DNA of 64,000 nucleotides from Georgenia yuyongxinii (GCF_006352065.1 NZ_CP040915.1:2480001-2544000); one strand, 5' to 3'. Positions 38,759-48,302 are shown, numbered from the stretch's first letter. Numbers and translations are program-made. The notes: generated by a model not told the origin, from the letters alone.

Positions 38759-40474
38759 CTACGCCTCGACCGCCTCCCCTGCCAGCTCGGCCAGGTACTG
38801 GTGCACGGACCCGACGGCGACCGACCCCTCGCCGACCGCGCCGGCGACGCGCTTGACGGACCCGTGCCGCACGTCCCCGGCGGCCAGGACACCCGGCAGG
38901 CTGGTCTCGAACGGCAGGGGCGCACGGCTGAGCGGCCAGGCCGGGGCCGGGACCTCCGCCCCGGTGAGCACGTACCCACGCTCGTCCAGCCCGACGGCGC
39001 CCGCGAGCCAGCCGGTGTGCGGCTCGGCCCCGATGAGGACGAACAGGGCGGCCGCCGGGACCGTCGCCGAGTGCCCGGTCCCGGTGTCTTCGAGGGTGAG
39101 CGACTCCAGCCGGCCCCTGCCCGAGCCGCCGGTCACCCGGGTGCCCAGGCGCACGTCGATGTTCGCCGTCGCCGCGATGTGGGTGACGAGGTATTCCGAC
39201 ATGCTCGCGGTGAGTGACCGCCCGCGCACGAGCAGCGTGACCCGGGCGGCGTAACGGGCGAGGTGCAGGGCCGCCTGGCCGGCGGAGTTGGCCCCGCCGA
39301 CCACGTACACCTGCTCCTCGGCGACCGCGGGCGCCGCGACGCCCGCGGCGCCGTAGTAGACGCCGGCACCCACGAGACGCTCGAGCGCGGGGACGGCGAG
39401 CCGCCGGTAGGTCACCCCGGTCGCGACGATCACTGCCCGCGCGCGCAACGTGCCGCCGTCGGCGAGGGTGACGACGCGGTGGTCCCCGAGGGCGCTCACG
39501 TTGGCCGCCGGCTGGGAGAAGACGAGCTCCGCGCCGAAGAGGATCGCCTGCTCCCACGCCCGGTGGGCGAGCGGCCCGCCCCCGATCCCGCGAGGGAAAC
39601 CGAGGTAGTTGCGGATCAGCGAGCTGGTGCCGGCTTGGCCGCCGATGGCCTGCGGCTCGATGACGACCGTCCGCAGCCCTTCCGAGGCGCCATGCACGGC
39701 CGCCGCGAGGCCGGCCGGTCCTGCGCCGAGCACGGCGAGGTCGTAGGACTCGGCGGACGGTGTGGTGCGCATGCCGTGCGAGCTCGCGAGCTCGGCGGGG
39801 CCTGGGTCAGCGAGCACCGTCCCGCTCTGGTGGACCGCAGCGGGCAACCGGCCGAGGTCGAGGCGGTGCGCGTCGATGAGGCGCCGGCCCTCCGGTGAGC
39901 TCGACGGGTGGAAGTCGAACGGGACGCCGTTGCGGGTGAGCAGGTCGAGGAGGTGGTGCGTGCGCGGCGACCACCGCTCGCCGACCACGCGGTAGATGAC
40001 GAAGTGCGGCCGGTGGGCCTTCACCCAGCCGCTGAGCCACTCCTGCACCTGCGGGTAGAGCCACTCCTCCGGATCGACCCAGCCCTTCGCCACCGACAGG
40101 TCGATGCGTCCGAGGGCCACGGCCCGCTGCAGGGTCGCCAGCTCGGTGAACGGGATGCGGGTGTGGAAGCGGTCCATCGCGAAGAGCAGCACGCGCCCGG
40201 CGCCCGGGCAGAGGGCGTGCGTGCGCTCGAGGAGCTCCACCCCGCCGCCGGGCAGGTGCAGGTCGGCGGCAACCAGGGCGACGTCCTGCCCGCGGTCGAC
40301 GAGGTCCGCGAGCAGGTCCAGGGCTTCCGGGGCCGAGGCGGCACCGCGGATGAGGTAGTCCGGCCCGAACCGACGTGCCAACGCCTGCTCTGTCACGTGC
40401 CTGGCCGCCGCGTCGCCGTCCACGACGACCATCGCCGGCGGCAGCTGCGCACCTGGTGTGGCGGGATCCGCCAT
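38759..40474 (-). CDS. Fused response-regulator-like / thioredoxin reductase-like protein
   Basis: A 571-residue protein. Residues 15-130 form a receiver-like domain (VVVDGDAAARHVTEQAL, then ALVAADLHLPGGGVELL, with the phosphoacceptor-position Asp kept but one acidic-pocket Asp changed to Gly). A linker with a thioredoxin-fold-like part follows (RNGVPFDFHPSSSPEGRRLI). Residues 265-570 are an FAD/NAD(P) reductase (AVLGAGPAGLAAAVHGASEGL; YVVGGANSAGQAALHLARYA). The CxxC redox pair of real thioredoxin reductases is absent. This is a known actinobacterial arrangement. ATG 40474 is chosen where the receiver begins. Probably stress-related; the partner is unknown. Confidence 0.85.
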   Translation of the reverse strand: MADPATPGAQLPPAMVVVDGDAAARHVTEQALARRFGPDYLIRGAASAPEALDLLADLVDRGQDVALVAADLHLPGGGVELLERTHALCPGAGRVLLFAMDRFHTRIPFTELATLQRAVALGRIDLSVAKGWVDPEEWLYPQVQEWLSGWVKAHRPHFVIYRVVGERWSPRTHHLLDLLTRNGVPFDFHPSSSPEGRRLIDAHRLDLGRLPAAVHQSGTVLADPGPAELASSHGMRTTPSAESYDLAVLGAGPAGLAAAVHGASEGLRTVVIEPQAIGGQAGTSSLIRNYLGFPRGIGGGPLAHRAWEQAILFGAELVFSQPAANVSALGDHRVVTLADGGTLRARAVIVATGVTYRRLAVPALERLVGAGVYYGAAGVAAPAVAEEQVYVVGGANSAGQAALHLARYAARVTLLVRGRSLTASMSEYLVTHIAATANIDVRLGTRVTGGSGRGRLESLTLEDTGTGHSATVPAAALFVLIGAEPHTGWLAGAVGLDERGYVLTGAEVPAPAWPLSRAPLPFETSLPGVLAAGDVRHGSVKRVAGAVGEGSVAVGSVHQYLAELAGEAVEA

Positions 40475-40579
40475 GACCGCCCACCCCCTTCTTCGGTAGG
40501 ACGATTCTGCTGTGGCACGGGCGAGCCGACATCCGTTCGGGAGGCGCCGGCTCCTCGGCACGGGCACGAGCCGCCCGTC

Positions 40580-43114
40580 CTACTGGGCTGACATTGCCGA
40601 CAGCACGTCCATCCGCGCCACCCGCCGCGCCGGCAGCATCCCGGCGAGCAGGCCCGCGGCGGTAGCGAGCACCACCACGAGCAGCAGCCTGTCCACAGGC
40701 CAGGCCACCGGTACCGGCTCGGCGCCGGACAGCGCCCGCACGGTGGCGGACCCCAAGCCGGCGCCGAGGCCGACGCCGATCACCACCGCGAGCGCGGCCA
40801 CGAGCACCGCCTCCCAGCGCACCATCCAGCGGACCTGGTTGCGGGTCATGCCGATCGCCCGCAGCAGCCCGATCTCCCGGGTCCGCTCGACGATCGACAG
40901 CGCCAGGGTGTTGGTGACGCCCAGCAGGGCGATCGCGACGGCGAGCAGCAGGAGCACCGTCACCATCCCCAGGATCTGGTCGACCGCGCCGGCCCGCGCC
41001 GCCACGGCGGCGGCCATGTCACGCACGTCCGCGGTCGGGAATGCGGAGAGCGCGTCGACCACGGCCTCCTTGCCCGCCTCGGCGGCAACCCCGTCCCTCA
41101 GCTTCACCAGCAGGGAGGCATCGACGTCCTCGGTGAAGTGCTCGGCGTAGGTCTCCATCGAGATGAGGTACCCGGTGGCGAGGGCCTGGGCGTCGCCGTC
41201 GTCCACGAGCCCGACGACCTCGAGGTCCGTGTCCCCGGTGCGGGCGAATGTCAGGGTGAGGGTGTCACCCACCTCGAGCCCGCGTTCGGCGGCCTTGGCG
41301 CCGCCGAGGACGATGCCCCCGTCGGCCAGGGCGTCCAGGGAACCCGCGACCAGGTCCACGTTCGCGACCTCACCGAGGGTGGCGGGTTCGATCGCAGTCA
41401 GGGCGCTGGTCGCGCCGGCGTCCTTCCAGTGCCCGTACCGCATGCGGGAGACGACGGCGACCTCGGGCAGGTCCTCGACGGCGTGGTGGACGTCGTGGGA
41501 CAGCCCGCCGAGCATCTCGGCCCGAGTGCTCTCGATGACGAGGTCGGCGGTGATGACCTCCTCGTAGGTGCCAGCCGTCGTGGCCTTCACCGACTGCCCG
41601 AGGATGGTCATGAAGGTGATGAGCGTCAGGCCGATCGCCAGTGCCGTCGTGGTGGCGGCGGTGCGGCGCGGCGCCCGGGCGGCGGACTCGCGGGCCAAGC
41701 GACCCGTCATGCCGGCGGCGTCGAGCGGACGGCCCACGAGCCGGGCCAGCCGCGGGGCGAGCACGGGGCCGAGGAGCGTCAGCGCCACGAGCGCGGCGAG
41801 GGCGCCGGTGGCCACCACCATGACGGAGGCCCCGACGAGCGCGGACCCGACGGCGACCGTGGCGATGCCGGCCACGGCCCAGCCAGCCACCGTCCGCCGG
41901 CGCGACGGCGGCACGGCGCCGCTCTCGCGCATCGCCTCGATGGGCGCGACGCGCGCGGCCTTGCGGGCCGGCCCGACGGCGGAGAGCACGGTCACGACGA
42001 CGCCAATGGCCAGGGAGATCAGCAGCGTGCGCGGCGCGACCACCAGGCCGCCGTCGGGCAGCGCCACCCCGAACGCGCGGGCGACGCCGCGCAGCCCGTA
42101 CCCGGCGAGGATCCCGAGACCGGTGCCGAGCACCGAACCGGCGGTGCCGACGACGAGCGCCTCTCCCAGCACCGAGCGGCGCAGCTGCCAGGCGGTGGCG
42201 CCGGCCGCGCGCAGCAGAGCGAGCTCGCGCGAGCGCTGGGAGATGACGATGGTGAAGGTGTTGGCGATGAGGAAGCCGCCGACCAGCAGGGCGGCCCCGG
42301 CCATCGACAGCAGCATCACCCGGATCATCGCGAGCTTCGAGGCGGCCGCCGCGGCGCCGGCGGCCACGGTGTCCTGCGAGGTGGCGATGTCGTAGTCAGC
42401 GCCGAGCTCGTCGCCCACGGCGGTCTGGAGGTCGGTGGGTGGAACGCCGTCGGCGGCGATCGCCTGGACCTGGCTCACCTGGTCGCCGAGGTCGAGCAGT
42501 CGCTGGGCGGTGGGCAGAGCGACGAGCGCCATGGTGGTGTCGGCGAGGCCGTCCTCGGCGCCGAAGCCGGCGAGGCCCACGACCGTCAGGGTCTCGACGG
42601 CGTCCGCCCGGACGGTGACCTCGTCGCCGACGGCGATGCCGTACGTCGCGGCGGTGGCGACGTCGAGGACCACCTGGCCGTCCGCCGTCGGCTCCGTGCC
42701 CTCGCGGATCTCGAAGGCGCCGAACGGCGCCGGCGACCAGGAGGAGAGCACCGAGGCCCCGGCCGGGACGAGCGGCTCGCCGTCGACCTCGAGGAGGCCC
42801 TGCCCGGCGGCCGAGGCGGCGGCGTCGGCCACGCCGTCGACGGCGAGGACGCGGCCGAGGAGGTCGGCGGGCAGCGGGTCGCGCTCGACCTCGACACCCA
42901 TGGCGGAGTCGAAGGCGGCGGCGTCGCGGATGGTGAGGTCCACCCCGGCGGAAGCGGTACGGAACTGGTCCTCGAAGAGCTTCTGTGAAGTGTCGGTCAG
43001 GACGAGGCTGCCGCTGACGAACGTGACGCCGAGGACCACGGCGAGCAGGGTCAGCGCGAAGCGGGACCGGTGGGTGGCGATGTGCCGCAGGGTGAGGTGC
43101 CACATGGTGCTCAC
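40580..43114 (-). CDS. MacB/FtsX-type ABC transporter permease
   Basis: An 844-residue permease with a single N-terminal TM (HIATHRSRFALTLLAVVLGVTFVSG), a large extracytoplasmic domain, then FtsX modules of 3-4 TMs at about 265-400, 480-520 and 700-840. ISQRSRELALLRAAGATAWQL and IVERTREIGLLRAIGMTRNQV are the conserved post-TM loops, so this is a duplicated two-module FtsX protein. GTG 43114 overlaps the ATPase stop (GTGA). Such systems export peptides, lipids or antibiotics, or act mechanically on envelope proteins. The larger open frame upstream is a shadow. Confidence 0.9.
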   Translation of the reverse strand: MSTMWHLTLRHIATHRSRFALTLLAVVLGVTFVSGSLVLTDTSQKLFEDQFRTASAGVDLTIRDAAAFDSAMGVEVERDPLPADLLGRVLAVDGVADAAASAAGQGLLEVDGEPLVPAGASVLSSWSPAPFGAFEIREGTEPTADGQVVLDVATAATYGIAVGDEVTVRADAVETLTVVGLAGFGAEDGLADTTMALVALPTAQRLLDLGDQVSQVQAIAADGVPPTDLQTAVGDELGADYDIATSQDTVAAGAAAAASKLAMIRVMLLSMAGAALLVGGFLIANTFTIVISQRSRELALLRAAGATAWQLRRSVLGEALVVGTAGSVLGTGLGILAGYGLRGVARAFGVALPDGGLVVAPRTLLISLAIGVVVTVLSAVGPARKAARVAPIEAMRESGAVPPSRRRTVAGWAVAGIATVAVGSALVGASVMVVATGALAALVALTLLGPVLAPRLARLVGRPLDAAGMTGRLARESAARAPRRTAATTTALAIGLTLITFMTILGQSVKATTAGTYEEVITADLVIESTRAEMLGGLSHDVHHAVEDLPEVAVVSRMRYGHWKDAGATSALTAIEPATLGEVANVDLVAGSLDALADGGIVLGGAKAAERGLEVGDTLTLTFARTGDTDLEVVGLVDDGDAQALATGYLISMETYAEHFTEDVDASLLVKLRDGVAAEAGKEAVVDALSAFPTADVRDMAAAVAARAGAVDQILGMVTVLLLLAVAIALLGVTNTLALSIVERTREIGLLRAIGMTRNQVRWMVRWEAVLVAALAVVIGVGLGAGLGSATVRALSGAEPVPVAWPVDRLLLVVVLATAAGLLAGMLPARRVARMDVLSAMSAQ

Positions 43115-43869
43115 TCCCCCGCCGCGGTGAGGCGGGCCATCGTGGCGAGGACGGCGGCGCGGGTGGGGGTGGGAAGCTCGTCGACGACGCGGCCGTCGGC
43201 GAGGAAGACCACGCGGTCGGCGTAGGCGGCGGCGCTCGGGTCGTGGGTGACCATGACGACGGTCTGGCCCAGCTCGCGGGCGGCGTGGCGCAGGAAGCCG
43301 AGGACGGCGTCGCCGGCGCGGGAGTCGAGGTTGCCGGTGGGCTCGTCGGCGAAGACGATGTCCGGCCGGGCGATCAGAGCCCGGGCGACGGCGACGCGCT
43401 GTTGCTGCCCGCCGGAGAGCTCGGTGGGGCGGTGGGTCAGGCGGTCGGCGAGGCCGACCACGTCGACGAGCCGGGCCATCCACGCCGGGTCCGGCTTGCG
43501 ACCCGCGAGGGTGAGCGGCAGGGCGATGTTCTCCGCGGCCGTCAGGGAGGGGACGAGGTTGAAGCTCTGGAAGACGAAGCCGATGCGGCTGCGTCGCAGC
43601 AATGTGCGGGCGTCCTCGTCCAGCGCGGTCAGGTCGGTCTCGCCCAGCAGCACCTGGCCCGCGTCCGCGGTGTCGAGGCCGGCCAGGACATGCATGAGGG
43701 TGGACTTGCCGGAGCCGGACGGCCCCATGACGGCAGTGAACTGGCCGGCGGGGATGCGCAGGTCGGCTCCGTCGAGGGCGCGGACCTCGGTGGCGCCGTG
43801 GCCGTATATCTTGACGACGGCGCGGGCCTCGGCGGCCACGGCGGTGCGGGTGGGGGTCAAGGTGGTCAT
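43111..43869 (-). CDS. MacB/LolD-type ABC transporter ATP-binding protein
   Basis: A 252-residue ATPase: Walker A GPSGSGKSTLMH, Q-loop FVFQSFNLVPSLTAAENIALPL, signature LSGGQQQRVAVARAL, Walker B IVFADEPTGNLDS and the H-loop VTHDPSAAAYAD, the standard MacB/LolD fingerprint. ATG 43869 has GGAAGG 8 nt upstream. It heads a two-gene operon divergent from the LuxR gene, with 298 bp between, in which no operator is obvious. Confidence 0.92.
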   Translation of the reverse strand: MTTLTPTRTAVAAEARAVVKIYGHGATEVRALDGADLRIPAGQFTAVMGPSGSGKSTLMHVLAGLDTADAGQVLLGETDLTALDEDARTLLRRSRIGFVFQSFNLVPSLTAAENIALPLTLAGRKPDPAWMARLVDVVGLADRLTHRPTELSGGQQQRVAVARALIARPDIVFADEPTGNLDSRAGDAVLGFLRHAARELGQTVVMVTHDPSAAAYADRVVFLADGRVVDELPTPTRAAVLATMARLTAAGE

Positions 43870-44167
43870 GGACGTGCCTTCCAGTCGGTGGTGGCGGTGC
43901 GTCGACGCCGGCAGGCGAGCCGGCGGGTGGGTGCTTGCGGGCGGTCGCGGCCTCCTGGAGGAGGTCGCGCCTGCGGTGGTGACAGTGACGGTGCCGGTGA
44001 GTTTCCTCTCGGGTGGGACACCACGAGGTTCCCGCCGGGGCCGCTGGGTTCGCGCCGGTGGAATCACCGGGTCGGTTGCCGGGTTCGCCGGAGGGGCCGG
44101 GTGCGTGCGACCCGAGCCGCCCGGGCAACGCGCCGTGCGACGGCGTGCCGGGCGCTACCTTGTCCCG

Positions 44168-46891
44168 GTGCTGGCGGGCCGGGACTCCGAGCGCGCCGCC
44201 GTCGTGGCGCTGCTGCACTCCGCACGCGCCGGCGCCGGCGGCGCCCTCGTGCTGCACGGGCTGCCCGGCGTGGGCAAGACCGCCCTCCTGGCCACCGCGG
44301 CCAACGACGCACCAGGCATGACCCTGCTGCATACCCGCGGCATCGAGTCCGAGTCGCCGCTGGCGTTCGCGGCCCTGCACCGCCTCCTGCGCCCGGTCCT
44401 GCACCTGACGGACCGTCTGCCCGGCCCGCAGTCCCGGGCCCTGCGCGCGGCGTTCGGGGAGGCGGACGACGCCGGCGCCGACCGCTTCCTCGTCTTCCTC
44501 GCCGCGCTCAGCCTGGTCTCCGCGGCGGCCGAGGACACACCGGTGCTCGCCGTCGTCGACGACGCCCACTGGCTCGACGACGCCTCGGCCGCGGCACTGC
44601 TGTTCGTCGCCAGGCGCCTGCAGGACGAGAAAATCGCGGCGCTGTTCGGCGCCCGGGACGGCGACGAGCGGACCTTTGACGCCGGCGACCTCCCGCAGCT
44701 GGAGCTCACCGGGATCGACGAGGCCGCTGCCGCGGACCTGCTGGCCGGGCGGTCCGGCGCGCCGGTGCCCGCAGGGGTCCGGGACCGCCTGGTGCGATCC
44801 ACCGGCGGCAACCCCCTCGCCCTGGTCGAGCTGGCTGCGGCGCTCTCGACGGCGCAGCTCGCCGGACTCGAGCCGCTCCCGGCGGAGCTGCCGCTGACCG
44901 CCGGCGTCGAGCGGGCCTTCCTCGACCGCTACCGCCGCCTGCCGGACGGCGCCCGCACCTTCCTTCTGGTCGCGGCGGCGGACGACTCGGGCCGCCTCGC
45001 CGTCGTCCAGCAGGCGGCGCGCGCGCTCGGGGCCACCGCGGACGCCCAGGACGAGGTCGAGCGCTCGGGGCTGCTGCGGGTGGTCAGCGGGCAGCTGGAG
45101 CTGCGCCACCCACTGGTGCGCTCGGCGGTGTACTCCGCGGCGACCAGCCGGCAGCGGCGGCAGACGCACAGCGCACTGGCGGCGGTGCTGACCGGCCCCG
45201 AGCAGGCCGACAGGCGGGCGTGGCACCGCGCGGCCGCCGCCGACGAACCTGATGAATCGGTGGTCGAGGAGCTGGACGCCGCGGCCCGGCGCGCCCGCAG
45301 CCGGGGCGGGCTGGAGGCGGCCGCCGCCGCGTGGGAGCGCGCGGCGGAGCTGACCCGCGACACCGAGGCTCGCACGCTCCGGCTCTATGCGGCGGCCCGG
45401 GTGGCCTGGCTGGCCGGCCGGCCCTCCTGGGCGCGCCGGCTGGTGGACACGGCGATCCCCGGCGCGGACGAACCAGGCCTGCGGGCGGACATGATCCGCC
45501 TCCGGGCGCGCATCGAGTGGAACACCGGCTCACTGGCGCACGCGCACCGGATGATCATGGAGGGCGCGGCCGCGGTGGCTCAGCACGACGTCGACCGCGC
45601 GCGCGAGATGGCCATGTTCGGTGCCGCGGTGGCGTCCTTCGGCGGGGACTCCGGCGTCGGTGTGGACCCCGTCCCGCTGGCCTTCGCCGAGGCGGCGGAC
45701 ACGGCCCGCACCAGGTGCTTCGCGGACCTGCTGCTGGGCCTCGCCCACGTCCGTGCCGGCGACTGGTCCGCTGCGGCACCACTGCTGAGGGCGGCGTCCT
45801 CGCTGACGGAGACGCTCTCCGACGAGGACCAGGACCTGCTGCCCAACCTGGGGATCGGAGCGCTGCACCTGGGCGACGACGACGGCGTCCGCCGGCACCA
45901 CGAGATGCTGCTGGCCCGGGCGCGCGGCAGCGGCGCGATGGTGATGGTGCTCTACGCCCTGAACCGGCGGATCTTCGCGGACGTCGCCACGGGGCGGTGG
46001 CGCGAGGCCGAGGCTGCGGCCATCGAGGCGTTGGACGTCGCGGCCTCCCTCGGACAGCCGGGGCTCGGCGCGATGTCGCAGTCCTGGCTGGTCCTGCTCG
46101 CGGCGCTGCGCGGCCAGGAGAGCTTCGCGGAGCGGCTCGCCCGCGCCGAGGCGACGGTGGCGGCGCACCCCACCGGCATCCTCGGGGCGGTGATCGACGA
46201 CGTTCTGCGCTGGGCCAAGGCCGTCGACGCCGCGGCCCGGCCCGACGCGGCGCTGCACCACCTGGAGCTGGTCCGGCAGGGCGTGGTCCAGCGGCTGGCC
46301 GCCGTCGACCGCGTCGAGGCGGCGGTACGGGCGGGTCACCCGGAGACGGCGGCCTCCTGGGTGAGCGAGCTGGAGGACTTCGCCGCCGCGACCGGGCAGT
46401 CATGGCCGGCGGCCGCCGCGGCGCACGGCCGCGCGCTCCTGGCGGAGAGCCCGGACGCCGAGCGACTCTTCGCCCGGGCGCACGCCCTCCACGCGGACTC
46501 ACCGCGCACGTTCGACCGGGCCCGCACCGAGCTCGCTCACGGCGAGTTCCTGCGCCGCGCACGGCGCCGGGTGGACGCCCGCGTGCACCTGCGAGCCGCG
46601 ATCGAGGTCTTCGACGACCTCGGCGCCACGCCGTGGCGCGACCGGGCCGCGGCCGAGCTACGGGCGTCCGGTGAGACCGCGCGGCGGCGGGAGGGAGCGA
46701 GGGTGCCCGCGGCGGAGCTGACACCCCAGGAGCGGCAGGTGGCCAAGCTGGTCAGCGAGGGCCTGACCAACCGCGACGTGGCCGCGCAGCTCTTCCTCAG
46801 TCCCCGGACCATCGACTTCCACCTGCGTAACGTGTTCGGCAAGCTCGGGGTGGCGTCGCGCGCGGAGCTGGCGCGGCTCCCACTCGCCTGA
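44168..46891 (+). CDS. LuxR family regulator of the LAL (MalT-like) class
   Basis: About 907 residues: an N-terminal AAA/STAND ATPase (LAGRDSERAAVVALLHSA, Walker A GLPGVGKTALL, Walker B VLAVVDDAHWLDD), a long helical TPR-like middle region and a C-terminal LuxR HTH (AELTPQERQVAKLVSEGLTNRDVAAQLFLSPRTIDFHLRNVFGKLGVASRAEL). GTG 44168 is chosen because LAL proteins start directly with a (L/V)xGRDxE segment; no RBS is present. It lies divergent from the ABC exporter and is likely its regulator (inference). Confidence 0.85.
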   Translation: MLAGRDSERAAVVALLHSARAGAGGALVLHGLPGVGKTALLATAANDAPGMTLLHTRGIESESPLAFAALHRLLRPVLHLTDRLPGPQSRALRAAFGEADDAGADRFLVFLAALSLVSAAAEDTPVLAVVDDAHWLDDASAAALLFVARRLQDEKIAALFGARDGDERTFDAGDLPQLELTGIDEAAAADLLAGRSGAPVPAGVRDRLVRSTGGNPLALVELAAALSTAQLAGLEPLPAELPLTAGVERAFLDRYRRLPDGARTFLLVAAADDSGRLAVVQQAARALGATADAQDEVERSGLLRVVSGQLELRHPLVRSAVYSAATSRQRRQTHSALAAVLTGPEQADRRAWHRAAAADEPDESVVEELDAAARRARSRGGLEAAAAAWERAAELTRDTEARTLRLYAAARVAWLAGRPSWARRLVDTAIPGADEPGLRADMIRLRARIEWNTGSLAHAHRMIMEGAAAVAQHDVDRAREMAMFGAAVASFGGDSGVGVDPVPLAFAEAADTARTRCFADLLLGLAHVRAGDWSAAAPLLRAASSLTETLSDEDQDLLPNLGIGALHLGDDDGVRRHHEMLLARARGSGAMVMVLYALNRRIFADVATGRWREAEAAAIEALDVAASLGQPGLGAMSQSWLVLLAALRGQESFAERLARAEATVAAHPTGILGAVIDDVLRWAKAVDAAARPDAALHHLELVRQGVVQRLAAVDRVEAAVRAGHPETAASWVSELEDFAAATGQSWPAAAAAHGRALLAESPDAERLFARAHALHADSPRTFDRARTELAHGEFLRRARRRVDARVHLRAAIEVFDDLGATPWRDRAAAELRASGETARRREGARVPAAELTPQERQVAKLVSEGLTNRDVAAQLFLSPRTIDFHLRNVFGKLGVASRAELARLPLA

Positions 46892-46892
46892 T

Positions 46893-46923
46893 CCCGCGAC
46901 CAGACTGGCGATCTGGTCGCGGG
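46893..46923 (+). terminator. 12-bp hairpin terminator after the LuxR gene
   Basis: CCCGCGACCAGA (46893-46904) pairs perfectly with 46912-46923 around a 7-nt loop, beginning 2 bp after the LuxR stop. It probably serves both the LuxR gene and the toxin remnant on the opposite strand. Confidence 0.85.
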
Positions 46924-46960
46924 CTCGAGGCTCACCGTCGGTGGAGCGGGAACGATTGGC

Positions 46961-47098
46961 TCACGCCTTCCTGACATGCTCGCCGTAGCGGAGCACCTTG
47001 CGGTCGACGGTCAGCAGGACCATCTGCTCCGCCGGGAGACGCGGCGAACCGACAGCTGCCCAGAGCAACACATGGGTGTCGAGGAGGTATCCCCTCAC
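46961..47098 (-). pseudogene. VapC-like PIN toxin remnant (internal deletion)
   Basis: GTG 47098 opens a 45-codon frame. It begins VRGYLLDTHVLLWAAVGSPRL, a typical PIN-domain start with the first catalytic Asp, and then jumps to MVLLTVDRKVLRYGEHVRKA, which looks like the extreme C-terminal TADRxLLxY strand of the same family. About 80 central residues with the other acidic ligands are missing, so the RNase would be inactive. Its start overlaps the stop of the antitoxin remnant by GTGA, preserving the original operon arrangement. Confidence 0.75.
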
Positions 47099-47220
47099 CG
47101 CTCCGTCCCGAACAGCTCGGCGATCTCCTCCGACATCAAGTCGTCGAAGTCCTCGGGCCCCTTCATCTGGCTCGCGACCTCGGGCGGCAAGAAGCCGATC
47201 CTAGGTACCGGCGGGGGCAT
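47095..47220 (-). pseudogene. Phd/YefM-like antitoxin C-terminal remnant
   Basis: A 41-codon frame from ATG 47220. RIGFLPPEVASQMKGPEDFDDLMSEEIAELFGTER matches the toxin-binding C-terminal tail of Phd/YefM antitoxins (PDDFD..MSEEIA.MFEG). The DNA-binding N-terminal half is missing; upstream the sequence enters the end of the MmcQ/YjbR gene region. It directly precedes the PIN remnant. Confidence 0.65.
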
Positions 47221-47258
47221 CGAGGACGGAGCGGCGGGGAGTGGTCGAGGAGACCGCT

Positions 47259-47648
47259 TCAGCGGTCGAGGTATCGCTCGGAGAGCCGCGGGGGCGCGCA
47301 CGCGAGCCAGCCGTCGGTGATCGCCTCCCGCAATGCCGACTGCGCGACGGCCGGCAGCGCGATGAGCACGGCCGGGTAGCCGTCGAAGTGCGGGATCGTG
47401 AAGAACCCCTCGTGACGCGCCCCGAGCACCGCCTCCTTCTCGCCGAGGTCCTCGACGCGGACCGCGACGATCGGGCCCTCCGGCGGGACCGTGTCGCCGA
47501 ACCGACGGATGTCCACCTTGTGCCAGCGCCGCTCCCACACGAACGCCTTGCCCGCCACGGACCAGGCCCGGTGACCGCGCGGCGAGATCTCCTCGGTCAC
47601 CTCGGGCAGGCGCCCGGCCAGCCTGGACACGTCCTGCAGGGTTGCCAC
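47259..47648 (-). CDS. MmcQ/YjbR family protein
   Basis: A 129-residue protein with the family pattern LAGRLPEVTEEISPRGHRAWSVAGKAFVWERR and EGFFTIPHFDGYPAVLIALPAVAQSALREAITDGWLACAPPRLSERYL. Members have a CyaY-like fold and are thought to bind DNA, but their role is not settled. The start is GTG 47648. Confidence 0.85.
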   Translation of the reverse strand: MATLQDVSRLAGRLPEVTEEISPRGHRAWSVAGKAFVWERRWHKVDIRRFGDTVPPEGPIVAVRVEDLGEKEAVLGARHEGFFTIPHFDGYPAVLIALPAVAQSALREAITDGWLACAPPRLSERYLDR

Positions 47649-47691
47649 GTGCTCACGCTAGCCCCGGCGCACCGCCGTCGGGAATGTACGT

Positions 47692-48179
47692 TCAGCGCGC
47701 CGAGGAGGCGGCGAGCGAGTCCGCGAAGGAGTCGACCTTGGCCCGCCAGCCGTCCTCGAGCGGTCCCTTCATCCCGGTGACGTACACGCAGCCCTCGGCG
47801 ACCTTCGTCAGGCTCTTGGCGTCGAGGAGCTCCGTCATGATCGGCCGGACCTTCTGCCACCGGGCGGTCTCCTCCGCGGTGGGCATCTCGCCGGTGTTCT
47901 TGTCCGGCCGGGGTGCGCCCTCGGTGGTCAGCAGGGCGTATCGGGCCCCGGCGGGCAGCGCGGCGTGCTTGAGGAAGCGCCGCGCGCGTCCGAGGGGCCG
48001 GCCCAGCGCCCCGGTGAGCTGAACACGTACAGGTCCGCCGGCTCCAGGGCCGTGGGGTCGGCCTCCCGGATGTGGTGGACGTCGACGGCGACCCCCTTGG
48101 CCGCCATGGCTGTCCTGAACTCCGCCGCGACCGCGGCACCGTTCCCGAACTTCGACGCGTGGTAGTAGGCGATCTTCAT
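47692..48179 (-). pseudogene. Flavodoxin-family gene, copy 1, with single-base frameshift
   Basis: ATG 48179 begins MKIAYYHASKFGNGAAVAAEF, clearly homologous to the intact copy at 57222. After VFSSPGR the frame is lost: where copy 3 has GCGCATGGGCCGG, this copy has GCGCTGGGCCGG, so one base is missing at 48005/48006. Downstream, in the next frame, the homology resumes to the normal end (LPAGARYALLTTEGAPRPDKN... through KVDSFADSLAASSAR). Restoring the base would give a full 162-residue protein. It may be a recent pseudogene, a programmed shift (no slippery site seen) or a sequencing error. Confidence 0.8.
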
Positions 48180-48285
48180 GGCGAGCCCTCCTCCGGCCGC
48201 CGGCGGGCGTGACCGGCCGCGTGTCGCGGCGTCTCAGCGCGCCCGCTCGTATCACCACCGTCACGCGCGAGGGGGCATGGGCCAA

Positions 48286-48302
48286 GTGACCAAGGTCCTC
48301 GC
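48286..48302 (-). promoter_or_regulatory. GACCAAGGTC dyad upstream of flavodoxin copy 1
   Basis: GTGACCAAGGTCCTCGC holds the inverted repeat GACC-AA-GGTC. Equivalent elements occur at 53238-53254 and 58000-58016 upstream of the other two copies. It is the least DevR-like of the three. The rest of 48180-48467 contains nothing recognised besides the RBS of the next plus-strand gene. Confidence 0.4.

Noticed and set aside
44063-44167. Extended N-terminus of the LuxR protein back to 43247
   Set aside because: LAL proteins start right at the GRDxE segment; the upstream frame is antisense to the ABC ATPase gene.
40580-45226. A 1548-residue fusion of the FtsX permease with upstream sequence
   Set aside because: The upstream part is antisense to the LuxR gene and in the wrong frame of the ATPase gene; GTG 43114 is the real start.
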